This document shows, piece after piece, positions 1-12,300 of a stretch of DNA of 64,000 bases. This DNA is from Theristus sp. LFF4_11 (lineage: Eukaryota > Nematoda > Chromadorea > Monhysterida > Xyalidae), in NCBI GenBank assembly GCA_030248135.1, contig JASANC010003433.1, positions 297,808 through 361,807 of the forward strand, written 5' to 3'. The translations under genes and the position numbers were made by a program. How positions within the stretch are numbered: position 1 is the first letter of the stretch; each line of letters starts with the position of its first letter. The notes under the pieces were generated by a model. It searched no databases and was not told where the DNA came from. It saw nothing but the letters and a program-made list of their open reading frames with translations.

Positions 1-45
1 TGTTGTTCTTCAAAAAATGCCGTAAAATGCCTTTTTTCTCACCAG

Positions 46-1324
46 TAATTCCACGCCGTCGAAACGAAACATCGCTAAATCCACCGAAAGTGATCAAGAG
101 CCGACCACACAGGACTTGAACGCGAACGCGGGCAATGCGCAGGCGTCCGAAACGTTCACGGACATTTACGGGAGACGACGGCAGCGGCCGGAGCAAACGC
201 GCCCAGCGGCAGCCGATCGAAAAGCGGTCCGTTATACGTCGTTTTGTTCGCGCGGTCTTACTGGAACGTTTGTTGTCAGCGTTTTAAAAAAAAATTATTG
301 CGAAACAAAGTGTCAAATCCAACACACAGCACCACACGAGAGCAGACCAAAACGGTTTCGGTCACCTCCACTGAGACAAACGGGGGCTGCTAATGTGGTT
401 ACCAAAATTGAGTTCACGTGTTCGAATAACAGGTATTTCGAATGTTTCAGTCGAAACTGAAAAACAAGCCGCCGGCGAAACAACAAAAACGCACTGCCAA
501 TCGGATACTCGATCAAGCGAAGATGAATGTGAAGTTGTCGGAAGTCGACACAAGTGACATGCTGCAAAACTGCCAGATGAACCGACAAACGCCCACCACG
601 ACATCCGGCGTCGCAGACCCGGCGCCGATCTCAATGGGCGTTGGTTGGTTGGGAAACGTTTCCGTTTTGACAAGCCACATTGATTGGCTGAAATCAGCTG
701 ATCAGCGCACGCTTTAGAAGCGTGTCTTGTGATCTCGAACTTGAAGCACACAAGTGCTCCATTCCGGTCATTAAACCATAAAAATTATAAAACTTGATGA
801 AAGTCTCCAAAACGACAATACAGTATGCCCGATTAAACATGGCAGCTTTTTTTCAGGGTGCAAGGAGCGCGCGAAATTTGAATCAATAAAAAAAAGATGT
901 TCAGAAACCCAATTGCATGTCAAATTTTGCATGTTTCTCAAAATTAATTGGTAATTCGTGCTATTCTGTTCGTTATTTCTCCCTTTGCACACTCGATTGG
1001 CGGAAATCTTATCATTTTTGAGAAAGCAACTCCTAGTCTGCGACTAATCTCGCCTTGTTTGAGACTGCCATATTTATTCGGCCATACCGTACCTAGGACT
1101 CAAACCGATAAAAAAAACAACCACGAAAATCTAGCGTTCACACAGACATGGGACTGATGGAGGCGCTGGAGACGGGCGCCGCGCTGCGCATCAGCACCGC
1201 GGATGACAGTCGCCGGCGGAAGACGGAGTTCACGCTGTCGGGACACGGCGTGCCCACGAAGCTGCTCGACAACAACGTCTATAAAAGTCAATCGTATTCA
1301 ACGAACTCGAATTCAACCTCCTGA
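46..1324 (+). CDS. 3' end of an unrecognised gene (three exons seen)
   Basis: I do not recognise this protein. Three pieces fit one reading phase: 46-226 after a strong acceptor (ccttttttctcaccag), 451-643 after tttcag, and 1146-1324 after cacacag, with TGA at 1322-1324. The first piece is polar and basic (KRN, GRRRQR). The second is Lys/Gln-rich at its start (SKLKNKPPAKQQKR) and then low in complexity. The last encodes GLMEALETGAALRIS, then a charged stretch and LSGHGVPTKLLDNNVYK, and ends in a Ser/Asn-rich tail. No membrane segment or catalytic motif is visible. The gene starts left of the window. The donor at 644 (gttggg) is weak, so another exon may lie between the second and third pieces. 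A MITE sits in the last intron. The exons are fairly secure as coding DNA; the function is unknown. Confidence 0.6.
821..1089 (-). mobile_element. 265-bp TA-flanked MITE (family B), diverged copy
   Basis: The ends are inverted (CAGTATGCCC and GGCCATACCG) and flanked by TA on both sides. The core phrase gcaaggagcgcgcgaaattt is shared with copies at 9572, 26333, 36120 and 49054. The copy lies in the last intron of the partial gene. TA target duplication suggests mobilisation by a Tc1/mariner-type transposase (inference). Confidence 0.8.
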
Positions 1325-2067
1325 TGACATGTGATCGATGATCGATGGATTGATTTATTATTTTTGTCATCAATTGTACAGCCACAGTGCGATACATGAG
1401 AGAGAACGACATACAATGTAAGACAATAAAAAAACAAAATTTTTCTGAAAGGGTTGTTCAAGATTTGAAAATGCAGTGTGCATGTGTGTACACACACTTA
1501 TCAAAGTGCAGCAGGACGATGATGTTAATTCCCTGTAGCCGTTGTAAACAACCCGTGAGCAGTATTTCCAAATCGAGCTGAATACAGGCTGTCGCATGCC
1601 TACAGTGCAAATCCGTGTCGGGTGCAAATCGTAGTGTGGATTTTATTCACACGCTGAAATGTGACAAAACAGAGCACACATGAGAAAACAAGCCTGTCAC
1701 GTGAAAGAAAGATGATAGGAGCACATGTGCAGTTCGAACCACACAAAAAGCAATGGTGTTTTTGGAAAAACAAAAATAAAACACCTCTAAATAAATAGCA
1801 TAGAACAAAGCAATAACAAAACAAACTGCATAAATAACATAAATCGAGCAACACATGAAATTCTAAAGTGTTTGAAGCACAAAAAGCCATGCACAAAAAT
1901 ATAGTTGTGATTGTGAATAAATGCCAATCATAAAGTGCAAGAAGAAGACAGAAAACCAATGATCGTGCCCGTGCGTGAATAAAGGTGATCAAACTGTGAG
2001 GCGTGAAACAAAAAACAATTTTGTCGTTTTTGTGACTTTTTTGTCGTTTTGTCTTTTAAAGCAAATA
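1325..2067. other. No gene seen; probable 3' UTR and AT-rich spacer
   Basis: This stretch follows the stop codon of the partial gene. AATAAA-like strings occur at about 1426 and 1775 and could serve as polyadenylation signals. I see no conserved ORF or repeat family in it. Confidence 0.5.
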
Positions 2068-2528
2068 CCGTATTACCCCCAATAAACCCCCATGGGGGAT
2101 TAATACGTCAGCGACTTTTAGGGGTGGGGGTTTATTGGTGGGGGGGGGGATTATTGGTGGGGGGGGGGGGGTTATTTACAAAAAAATTCTAGGGGTGGGG
2201 GTTTGTTGAAAAATGGCAAAAATACATTGCATGGCAGGCAAGAAAGTCGCAGAAACTTCTACTCTACATAGAAATTTCCTTTTATAACAGCCTTTTGTAA
2301 TGAAATTACTATTAACTCACCCATTTGGGGCCTTTGGTAGCACAATTTCATCATTTTCACTGCAACCAGCCACTGAATTCGCTGGGTATGTGTTTCAAAC
2401 AGGTCTCCAATAATCCCCCATGGGGGATTATTTGTGGGGGGGGATTATTCGGAAACTGGTCGGGGGGGTGGGGGTTTATTGGGGGGGGGGATTAATGGTG
2501 GGGGTGGGGTTTAATGGGGGTAATACGG
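2068..2528 (+). mobile_element. G-rich 460-bp MITE (family C), full copy
   Basis: The termini are CCGTATTACC and GGTAATACGG. Just inside are long G runs on one strand at both ends (tggggg and gggggggggg blocks). The middle is an unrelated AT-rich core beginning aaaatggcaaaaatacattg. Other copies are at 4605, 23225 and 24220, the last two with intact TA duplications. The G runs could form quadruplexes. No ORF is present. Confidence 0.85.
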
Positions 2529-3002
2529 ATGGCTCAACCTGCTCAGATTGAGTTTTTGTTGATATTCAACAAACTCTGTTCATTAATCGTTTTGCAACTG
2601 TTCTTTGTGTTTTTAAATTCCCCGCCAAAAAGAAAAAAAATTGAATTTGGCGCCCAAATTGTTCACGCTGATGGTTTTGATTGATTCCCAAATCCCAACC
2701 CAACCAAATGTGAATGTGATCATTTCCAGTCGTTTTTGAAAAACTCCGTAGAATGCCCGTACTTTTGTCAAGGAACAAAAAACGTAGCGCAGCACGCGGA
2801 GTTTCGCAAAACCATGACTCTTTGACAGTACCGATTTTTGTTTTGTTTTGCCGTTTTAAAATACCCTGCCCGGTTACCCCAGCAGCCATAGTTGTTCTAG
2901 GGGGGGGGGCTGGGGGGGCTGGGGGGGGGGGCCGCCCCCCCCCCAAAAATTTTTCGAATCTATCTCTATCAAACAGGTTTTTTCGGCTCAGCTATTATCT
3001 AT

Positions 3003-4316
3003 CTAAAAAATTGGCCTTTAACAAAACCACGGAGGCAACACGGAACACGGAGGCTGCACGCTTAACAAAACCACGGAGGCAACACGGAGGCTGCGTGCAG
3101 CTAAAGTGACCCATATTTTATATGCACACAACACGCTGCGCACCTTTAACAAAACCACGGAACACGGAGGCACGCGGATTTGGGGAGATTTGGGGACAGG
3201 ACAAATCCGTCCCCGTCCAAAAAATTATGTTTTTGTGAAATAAATAAATAAATAAAAGCGCAATAAAGCAAAACAAAGCTAAACAAAAGGACAGGACAAA
3301 TTTAAAAATGTCAAAACTAGACTTCAAGGATTACGGTAGCTCTCCAATGGGTCTCGACACGATTTTTTAAAAACGTCCCTGATTGCCAGCAAAAGCTACT
3401 CTATTGGTGGACACCGTTCATATGATTGCAACAAACAGTCTTATGTTTGAAGTTCGGGCACACGGGTTACGGTGGCGGTAGGTTTGGGTCTTGACCCGAA
3501 GTTGTTGAAAACTACTTTGTTTCTTGCGAATAACAGTTGAAACCATTTAAAAACATGCCGCATTATCACAGAACGTCAAAAATCGGATTTTAAGGAGTGC
3601 GGTAACTCTGCTGTGGGTCTCGACACGATTTTTTTTAAACGTTATTTTATTGCCAAGAACTGTTTCTAAATGGTTTCAACTGTTATTCACAAGAAACAAA
3701 GTATTATCGTTACAGGAAGACCGCGTGCACAAAAGTTTCACGCGTTGGGGAAAAGCCGGACACCAAACCATACGCATGACGTCATCCGACGTCTTTCGTC
3801 AGCTACCGTAACCCAATTTTGAATTACCGCGGATTCTTGAAACGTTTTTCCTATCCCTGTGTGCAAAGGCATAGAGAACCGGGACCAAAATGAAAGATAA
3901 TAGTTTTCAGCAACTTCGTGTCAAGACCCAAAACTACCGCTACCGTAACCCGTGTGCCCGAACTTCAAACATAAGACTGTTTGTTGCAATCATATGAACG
4001 GTGTCCACCAATAGAGTAGCTTTTGCTGGCAATCAGGGACGTTTTTAAAAAATCGTGTCGAGACCTGTTGGAGAGCTACCGTAATCCTTGAAGTCTAGTT
4101 TTGACATTTTTAAATTTGTCCTGTCCCCAAATCTCCCCAAATCCGCGTGCCTCCGTGTTCCGTGGTTTTGTTAAAGGTGCGCAGCGTGTTGTGTGCATAT
4201 AAAATATGGGTCACTTTAGCTGCACGCAGCCTCCGTGTTGCCTCCGTGGTTTTGTTAAGCGTGCAGCCTCCGTGTTCCGTGTTGCCTCCGTGGTTTTGTT
4301 AAAGGCCTAAAAAATT
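3003..4316. repeat. 1.3-kb foldback (large inverted repeat)
   Basis: The right half is the reverse complement of the left half. Examples are ggcctttaacaaaacc near 3011 against ggttttgttaaaggcc near 4290, and gattgccagcaaaagctact near 3381 against its complement near 4020. Each arm carries short tandem copies of a cggaggcaacacgg motif. C/G homopolymer blocks lie outside both ends (2897-2944 and 4543-4590). No coding capacity is seen. It is probably a foldback-type transposable element, though a local inverted duplication is possible. Confidence 0.85.
3207..3301. repeat. 95-bp A-rich insertion with 13-bp flanking duplication
   Basis: ggacaggacaaat occurs at 3194-3206 and again at 3289-3301. 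The matching site in the opposite arm of the foldback (about 4105-4130) has a single copy and lacks the 95 bp, so it serves as the empty site. The insert ends in an A-rich run (aaataaataaataaaagcg and beyond). A duplication of this length with an A-rich tail suggests target-primed retroposition. Confidence 0.65.
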
Positions 4317-4604
4317 TTCTCAGCCAGCTATCTATCTGAAAATTTTTGTCTTCGAAAACATAAAATGAGTCAATTTTTGACCAAAATTGACCATTTTTGC
4401 TCGTAATTCTTGAAAATTTTGCTAATTTTAGGTAAAATACGCGTTAATACTTGATTTTTAGTGTATTTTTAGCATTATTTTGCTGTTTTTATAGCTTTTT
4501 AGCGTTTTAGCTATCTATCAATCAAATTTCAAAATTTTGACCGCCCCCCCCCAAAGTCACATGGCGCCCCCCGCGGCCCCCCCCCCAAAATTTCCAGCTA
4601 TCTA

Positions 4605-5009
4605 CCGTATTACCCCCAATAAACCCCCATGGGGGATTAATACGTCAGCGAATTTTAGGGGTGGGGGTTTATTGGTGGGGGGGGGGATTATTGGTGGGGG
4701 GGGGTTTATTTACAAAAAAATTCTAGGGGTGGGGGTTTGTTGAAAAATGGCAAAAATACATTGCATGGCAGGCAAGAAAGTCGCAGAAACTTCTACTCTA
4801 CATAGAAATTTCCTTTTATAACAGCCTTTTGTAATGAAATTACTATTAACTCACCCATTTGGGGGCCTTTGGTAGCACAATTTCATCATTTTCACTGCAA
4901 CCAGCCACTGAATTCGCTGGGTATGTGTTTCAAACAGGTTTCCAATAATCCCCCATGGGGGATTATTTGGGGGGGATTATTTGGAAACTTGTCGAGGGGG
5001 TGGGGGTTT
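4605..5009 (+). mobile_element. G-rich MITE (family C), right end missing
   Basis: It matches the copy at 2068 from its left terminus CCGTATTACC through the AT-rich core and the cccccatggggg palindrome. It then breaks off after gtcgagggggtgggggttt, about 60 bp before the expected right terminus. Confidence 0.8.
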
Positions 5010-5297
5010 GACAGCTTTGCCTACATTACTAAACCAAAGCCAAGTTTACAGTCTGTTTTGTTGTTTAGTTCGGTTTCAATGAAGTCGTTGTAGGTTCCTA
5101 ATCCTAAGCCCAATCCTAATCCTAATGAAGTCGTTGTAGGTTCCCAATCCTGAACCTAATCCTAATCCTAAGTGAAGCCTTTTTAACAAAGTGAAAGTGC
5201 CTTGATTGACAGCTTTGTTGAAGGGGTGAAACATTGTGATCAGGGATCAGCTCCAGCTCCGGTTTAGCTTTGTAGTTTTACGCACTTGACAAGCTCA
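5010..5297. other. No gene; imperfect CCTAAT-rich stretch
   Basis: Several cctaatcctaa units and a repeated gtcgttgtaggttcc phrase occur at 5083-5172. A related phrase in reverse orientation is at about 43742-43775. I see nothing else. Confidence 0.5.
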
Positions 5298-5305
5298 CCA
5301 CAGAC

Positions 5306-6025
5306 TAGGGTTGTTAAACAAAAATGAAATTTTTTTTTTAAAAGTGATTGAAAAAAACAAAAATGCCGATTTTTTTTTAATTCGAAAAATTTTCCTCTAA
5401 TATGCTCTGAAAACCTCAATTTTGGCAAAATTTTTCGAAAGTTCAACAAAAATTTTCTTTGATTATACCTCGTAAAACCTTTAGCAGTCGATTTTGGGCC
5501 GTTTTACCGACTGATTTTAGGCTACGACAACATCTGCGATGAAGTTTTTGAGCGTCCCAAAGCTTGGCCTGCCATTTCCGATGCAGATAAGGTGACGATT
5601 CGCCTCGCAGAGCGTCCGATTGTGCTCGCTGCTCCGTTTGCAAGCGCTACGTTGTCTGGTTGTTTGCTGCTTCGTGAATCGTGTCGTGTCGTCGCAACAC
5701 CATCAGAAGAATTGATCGAATTTCAAGGCGGTATGTTTGTCTTCACTTCAGCATTAGTTTAGCTGGGGACAAGTAGTGACGTTTTGGAGGTCAAAACACA
5801 AGAAGAGGCATGGTGACGGTTTGGAAAAGGGGTAATTGAGGTCACCAAAACAAAATCTGCAAAGTTCCGTCATATGGGAGTCATTCGGGAGGCGCTTGCA
5901 TTATGCATATCATATGTGGTTCTTCGGACTCCCTGATTGATTTAGCACAACTTTGATTTTTGAAATTTAAAAAAAAAATTAAAAAAAAACAAAAATGACG
6001 ATTTTTGTTTTTTTTAACAACCCTA
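5306..6025. mobile_element. Non-autonomous hAT-type element, 720 bp
   Basis: The ends are TAGGGTTGTTAAA and TTTAACAACCCTA, flanked by a perfect 8-bp duplication CCACAGAC at 5298-5305 and 6026-6033. An 8-bp duplication and termini starting TAGGG fit the hAT superfamily. The interior shares the phrase gctctgaaaa and adjoining A/T-rich text with the element at 54127, so the two are one family. No transposase is encoded. It is inserted in a dispersed repeat that continues at 6034. Confidence 0.85.
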
Positions 6026-6033
6026 CCACAGAC

Positions 6034-6205
6034 CCACTCTATCTAAAATTTCAAATTCAAATAACTTCTTCAAATTTTTGAATTTCAAAAAACCCATACA
6101 CAGGATTACTCAGCAGAACGAGGGCTTTCATTTGAGCCATCAATCAGCGCGCTGCGATGAAATTTGAGCGGACCCGTATTTTGAAGGAGTACCGAAAATT
6201 TGCTC
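6034..6205 (+). repeat. Dispersed repeat, first of two copies
   Basis: The stretch from aaatttcaaattcaaataac to gaaggagtaccgaaaa recurs at about 46090-46265 with few changes. The next bases up to 6379 are the probable 5' leader of the ANKIB1 gene, with CGACGA-rich sequence just before the start codon. Confidence 0.8.
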
Positions 6206-6379
6206 CAGCTATCTATATCGGCCCCCCAACCCCTCGGCTCTGGAACAACTATGCCAGCAGCTCCCGAAAACATCTGTGTATTTTTCCACCAGCTTGCAGT
6301 CCATCGTCCACCACAGGCACCCAGCGGCAGCCCAGCCCAGCCAGCCGAACTCCACAGCGACGACGACGACGTCGAGGCG

Positions 6380-9300
6380 ATGGGCGGCTCGGCAGGCAAA
6401 CTGCGCAAGCAGCTGCAGCGCGGCGAAGAGTACGCGGCGTTGCAGTTGTACGAGCGGCATCCGGAGCTGCGCAAGTCGTTGGACCCGAACGCCAGCTACG
6501 GCGATCAATTCGGCCAGAACACGCCGCTGCACTACGCCGCGAAGCACTCGATGCGCGCCATTGTCAGGTGCGTGCTTCGTGCGCAGTCGCCAGTCGGTGC
6601 GGTTCGGCTCGGCGGTGCCTTTTTTCCAGCACAGTTGTCTCACTGTACGAGACAGGCAACACGTCTCGTGGTGGACCATCCTAGTTTTCAATTGCCTTTG
6701 CAATCCTTTGGCATTTTCTCAAACACCACAGGATGTTGATGTTCATGGCCAAACGGTTGTGGAGTGACTGATTGTGCTTTGAGCATTCAGAAACGGCAGC
6801 GACGTTGCGAGAATCGTCTGTAGTCTGCTGCATTGCTGTTGCTTACAGGGTGTTTCTGACGGAGCTCGGTGGCAATCCGAACAAGACGAACGTCGACAGC
6901 GCCTCGTCGTTGCATCTCGTCTGTCAGGTCGGCTTGAGATTTTCAGGGTTTTCTGAACATTCAGTTCCTGGTGAGTTTTGATGAATCTGAATTGATAAAT
7001 GCCACAGTCGAACTGCAAGGTCACAAGCATTCAGCTGATTGATTGGCCTGTTTTTGGACGCGCGATTCACTGATTTGTCGTGCTCGTGCGATGCAGCCAA
7101 TCAGCATCGGCGTGGCGTGCCAGATTCAAATGACTTTGCAGGGCGGCACACGAATGTCGCGCCATCTGGACAGCAAGATTCGCGCGGAGTGCCTGAGCAT
7201 GATGCTGACGTGGCAGGGTGCGCCGGCGACCGACGGCACCAGAGAGCAGCCGAACTTGAACGCTGCTGACGCGGTTGAGTTTTTGTTTGTGTCAGCAGAA
7301 AGCACGTTTTACGCAACTCGAGTTGCAGTTTGCGGTGGTGTTTTGATGAAGCAATTCGTTCTGATTGAACGGGCAAGCTGCACTTTGGTGCGCGTGAACT
7401 GCGCTGACACACTATTTCGTTTGTCGATCCGATTCGCAGTCCATTCGTTGTGTTCTTCGCTTTCGCAGCTTCGAACAAACAACCGAAATGGACTGTCACA
7501 ATAAACGGTTCAACCAAAGCCAAAGCAACTTAGAATAAACATTCGAAACAAAACAGTCTAAACCGCTCTTTCCAACTGCTCGTTTCAATTCCAGAAAAAG
7601 AACACCGCGCTCCATTACGCGGCGTCGTCGGGCTTGACGAAATGCGTCGAGGTTGGTTGTTGTTTTGTATTGGGGTTTTGAATTTTCTTTGCAACAGTCA
7701 ATGTCAATGTCAACTTTTGAAAAAAACAAAGATTCCATTCTTCGTTTTCAGTTGCTCGTGTGCAAGGGCGCAGATCTGACGGCGGAGAATGGGGCACAGG
7801 AAACGGCGTGCGATGTCGCTGAGCGGTGCGGGTACCCGAAAATCGCGGAATATTTAGAGACGAAAATGGTGTTCTCGGAAGTGAGTTGCGAAATATGCGG
7901 CTTCAGTGGGCCAAAAAGGGCCACCTCATTGCAAAAGTAATTCGTTTTGCGTCGGTTTGATTCGTGTGAAAAAAACGTTTACTTTGCGCTTTGTTGAAAA
8001 CTAAAAATTATTGTTTGTTTCGTATTCACTTGAATTCGGGTAGCGTGAGCGGAGTGGATTTCACGACTTCTTTTGGACAGGTTAAAATGAGAATTTTAAA
8101 AGCCAGATCGAATTGCTCATTTCGGTGCTGCAATTACGAAGACCAAAACAGTGAAATAAGTTGCGTTCCATTTCGTGAATGTTCAATGTTCATGATTGTT
8201 TCTTCCAGGGCGACGTCCATGACGACCTTAATGAAGACGACCTCTACCCAGTCTCAGAAGTGAGTGAAAATTCTGTCTTTGTCGCTAAAATAAAAACGCA
8301 GAAAGCAAACCAATCTCGAATGAACTGTGATTTTAGGCGATGTTTTGGCCAGGGATGACCCAGAAAATCGTACAGAACGCCGTCGAGTAGGGTGTCCATC
8401 GAGTTTTCTCTGTCATTAAGTGCCTATATACACCCCTCAGCGGGGCTCGATCCCCGAGCATACAGACAGACAATAGTCCAACGTGCTACTACCAACGCTC
8501 GAAAAACATTTTTCTGCGTGCTCACAGCGTTTCTCCGGCCTCCGTGAGCAGGACCTGATCGAGGCGAAGGATCTGTTGCTGGTGGAAACGTCGGACATGC
8601 TGCAGGTGCCGTTGTTCACCGCGGAGGCATTGCTGCGAAATCACGGTAACGTTTGAGTATGAAGACGGTTCACTTGCACTCGATTGGAAGCATTGTAATG
8701 TTGTTACATTGCATTGTTGTTACACAAACACGCACGAATACAAACGATAGTACCACAGTGCGACTACAGTCTATAGGCCCGTTTACACCTGACGCATGGA
8801 GACGCGTCCGGTATAAACAGCCTTATTTCTCTATCGTATGCAATTAGCTGATTGGTTGGCGGCCACGTGATGCATGCAGTGCTGCGCAGCCGTCCTCCAA
8901 CAGCAGTGCCTGCACAAAAGGCATGCACTCACGTGATCACCAACCAACCAATCAGCGAATTGCCCCACAACTCGACCGTACGTTCGTGCATTTCCGTGTC
9001 AGAATGGTCGCGCGAGGCGCTCTGGGCGTCCTGGCAGCGTGACGCCGTGCTGTGCTGCGAGCGTGCCGGTGTGCTGGCGCCCTCCTCTGCGTTCAGCGTC
9101 TCGAAATGGGCGCACGAACGGCAGCACGCGTCCGTGCTCAGCAGTGCGGCGTGTCCGGCGACCGAACCGAGCGAGCAGCCCGCTGGTGCTGGTGTGCGCA
9201 CGCGAACGGACCAGTGCGAAGGCGGTGGCAATGATGGATCGGTGGTCACGCAGTGTGCCACGGAGCAGCAGCTGGAGATGGTGTTGGTGCGTGTGAGAGT

Positions 9301-12300
9301 TTTGAGTTGGGCGTGTTTTGTTTTGTGTCATGTGTGTTGGTGTGGATTTTGGAGTTGATTGGTTGGTTTTAGTAGAGAGATGCAGCCAATATGCGTGCGG
9401 CATTTGGTTTTTTTTGGTGTGAGATTACAGATTTTTATACATGCTTAGTATCCGATCACAAGGTTTCCAAGCCGATCAAATGAATGTCGTTCTTTTTTTG
9501 GGTACAGCTGTTTTTCCGCATCAGCCACGAAATGTATTTCTCTTGCTTGATTCCTGAACAATTTCAACATACGGAATGACCGAGTAAACATGGCAGCTTT
9601 TTTCAGGGTGCAAGGAGCGCGCGAAATTTGAATGAAAGAAAATAGACGTTCAGAAACCAACATGTGTGCCAAATTTGACGTGTTTTTTTAGACTAATGGA
9701 TTCTTCGTGTTTTTATGTTCATTCTTGCTCCCTTGAACACATGATTAGGAGTTATGTTGGCATTTTTGAAAAAGACAACTCCTAGTCTGCGACGGATCCC
9801 GCCTTGACGGGCTGCCTTATTTATTCGGCCATACTGTAGTTGTGGTTTCTTCGATCTTTGCAGTGTGAAATCTGTGCCGACGACGTTCCATTGGAGGGCG
9901 AGAAAATTGTGACAAATAGCGAGTGTAACCATCGTTTCTGTCGACCGTGCTGGAAACAGTGAGTTTTTTTTAGTTTTTTTTGATACATATGCAAAATTAG
10001 TAGGGTTGATGGATGGTCTTTACTGCAGTCTCCCACTGCAGTCTGAAAATATAACTTGAAAGTTTTCAACAGAATCCTGAACAGATCCGAAATCCGAACG
10101 GGTATCGTCAGATCAGAGTCGCATTATTATTTGCACGTTGTAGATTCAGAAATGTGCGAAGCTGGAATTGAATAAATTAAATTTGAAAAAAACGAAATCA
10201 TTCCAGATATGTGACAATGAAAATCCAAGGCGGCGACCCGCACCATATCGGGTGTCCGTCGTTTGACTGCTCGAAATTGGTGCCGTTGGTCTTGATTGAA
10301 ACGGTCGTATCACCGTCCATCGCGCGCAAATATCTCACCTTTGACATTCAGGTTGGCTGTCGGGTTTTGTTTTGTTACGGGATTCACAGTGAAACGTCTT
10401 GACCATGCCAGCCAATGCGGCTTTTGTCGTGGTGATACGGTGCTGGCCAGGACGTTGAAGTGCTGTGTTTGTTTGGTCATCAATGCACAGCAACGAACAC
10501 ACTGGCTCGCACACAAACGTCATCATCATCGCACATTGAGCATTTTTCATGTCCATTCTCGCCCGTTTTGCAACCACAGGCCTTTGTCGAGAGCAACCCT
10601 CGCATGAAATGGTGCCCGCATCCGGGCTGCCCGAACGCCGTCCGTCTGCCGCCGCACGACGAGCAGCCGCCGATGTACATGCGCGTCTTCACGAAACTGC
10701 AGCCGCCGCCACCGACCTCGCGCACCGTCTACTGCCCGTCCGGGCATTGCTTCTGTTGGTCGGTAGTAGTCAGTCAGCGGATGGCTGCGTCGCAACTGGC
10801 AATATAAAAACCGGTTTTTTACCAACCCTAGTCGCAACGTGATAGGAAGAAATTGAAATGTGCTGATTCAGGATCTTTATTTTGGCGCTCAGTGGTGTAG
10901 CACTATTAGACTGCTAAGTTTTATAAAATTGGCCCCTGCTCTGAAGATCGAGCATCGTTCGGCACAAACGTGCCAATGGTGGATCGCATATGTCCCGTTC
11001 TTGATTGAGACTGTTGAGTGTTTGGCTTGTTGACTGCGCAACATCAGATGAAAAGCTCAAAATATTACAGAAAGCCATCGTTATTCGTCATTCTGATCGT
11101 TATTCGTTTTCCAGGGACTGTCTCGCGAACGGTCACGAGCCGACGTCGTGCGAGAAATGGAAGGATTGGCATGACAAGATCGCCAGCATCAAACCGGAGG
11201 AATGTAAGGTGATGTTTTGTCTGACATTGCGATATTATGTCGAACTGTCGAACCGAACGCCAATATACGAGCATCGCCGTCGTCTCTGAGTGTGCCCAGA
11301 CTGCCAATTGGATTTCGGAAACGCAACTGGTCTATCCTGAGATCTGACTCTGCCCGTGAGGTGTGCACTATGCACGGTCGCTAAATATCCCTTGGAGGAA
11401 TGGTGATGGCGACTCACGAAAGTTTTCTCAGCCGGAACAACCGGTGTGACCAAAGTGGAGATTCAAGAACTGGAGGATGGAAACCAAAAAAAAACAAAAA
11501 AAAATCTTTTGTCCGTGCAGTACGGGACACGTCGGCGGGCAGCGACGTCGCCGCGAACTGCCTCTGGCTGGTCACGCACAGTAAGCCGTGTCCGAAGTGC
11601 AAGTCGCCGATACAGAAGAACGAGGGCTGCAATCACATGAAATGCTCAAAGTGCAAGCACGACTTCTGCTGGGTGTGTCTCGGCAGCTGGAAGAAGCACG
11701 GCACCGAGACGGGCGGTTACTTTCGGTGTAACCGCTACGACGACTCGAGGAAGATCGATCAGAAAACGGAGGCCGCTATTGCGGAGGTGAGTCGAAAACA
11801 GTTCAAAACTGCGCAGTTTGTGTGCGCACGCCGGAATTTTGAATCGCGCATGCTGATTGGCTGTATCGATTGAGATAGCTGGTTACGCAACCAACCGGTG
11901 ACCTGAGTTCAAGCGCTGCCAATCAGCTTCGTCGACCTCTGATTTACATTTCGAATTCCGTACAACCGAATTCCGTGCAGGAAAACTTTCTTCCACGATT
12001 TTCAGGCAAAAGAGGCTTCGCGAAAAGCGCAGGAGCTGAATCGATTTGTGCATTACTACAGTCGCTACAAGAATCATTTGAACAGCTTTGAGGTCTGTCT
12101 GTCTGTATTGAGTATTTACGTTACATGCGTCCAAGTTATCCACTTTATTCAAATACTCCACATTTACTGAAAATTTTATCGAATAGAAAGAATTGGAACT
12201 GATTTTCGCAGTTTCCGCCCGATCACAACAAACAAAAAATCGATTTCAGCTCGAAAAATCCATGCGCAGCAAAATGGACACGAAGATCACGATATTGACA

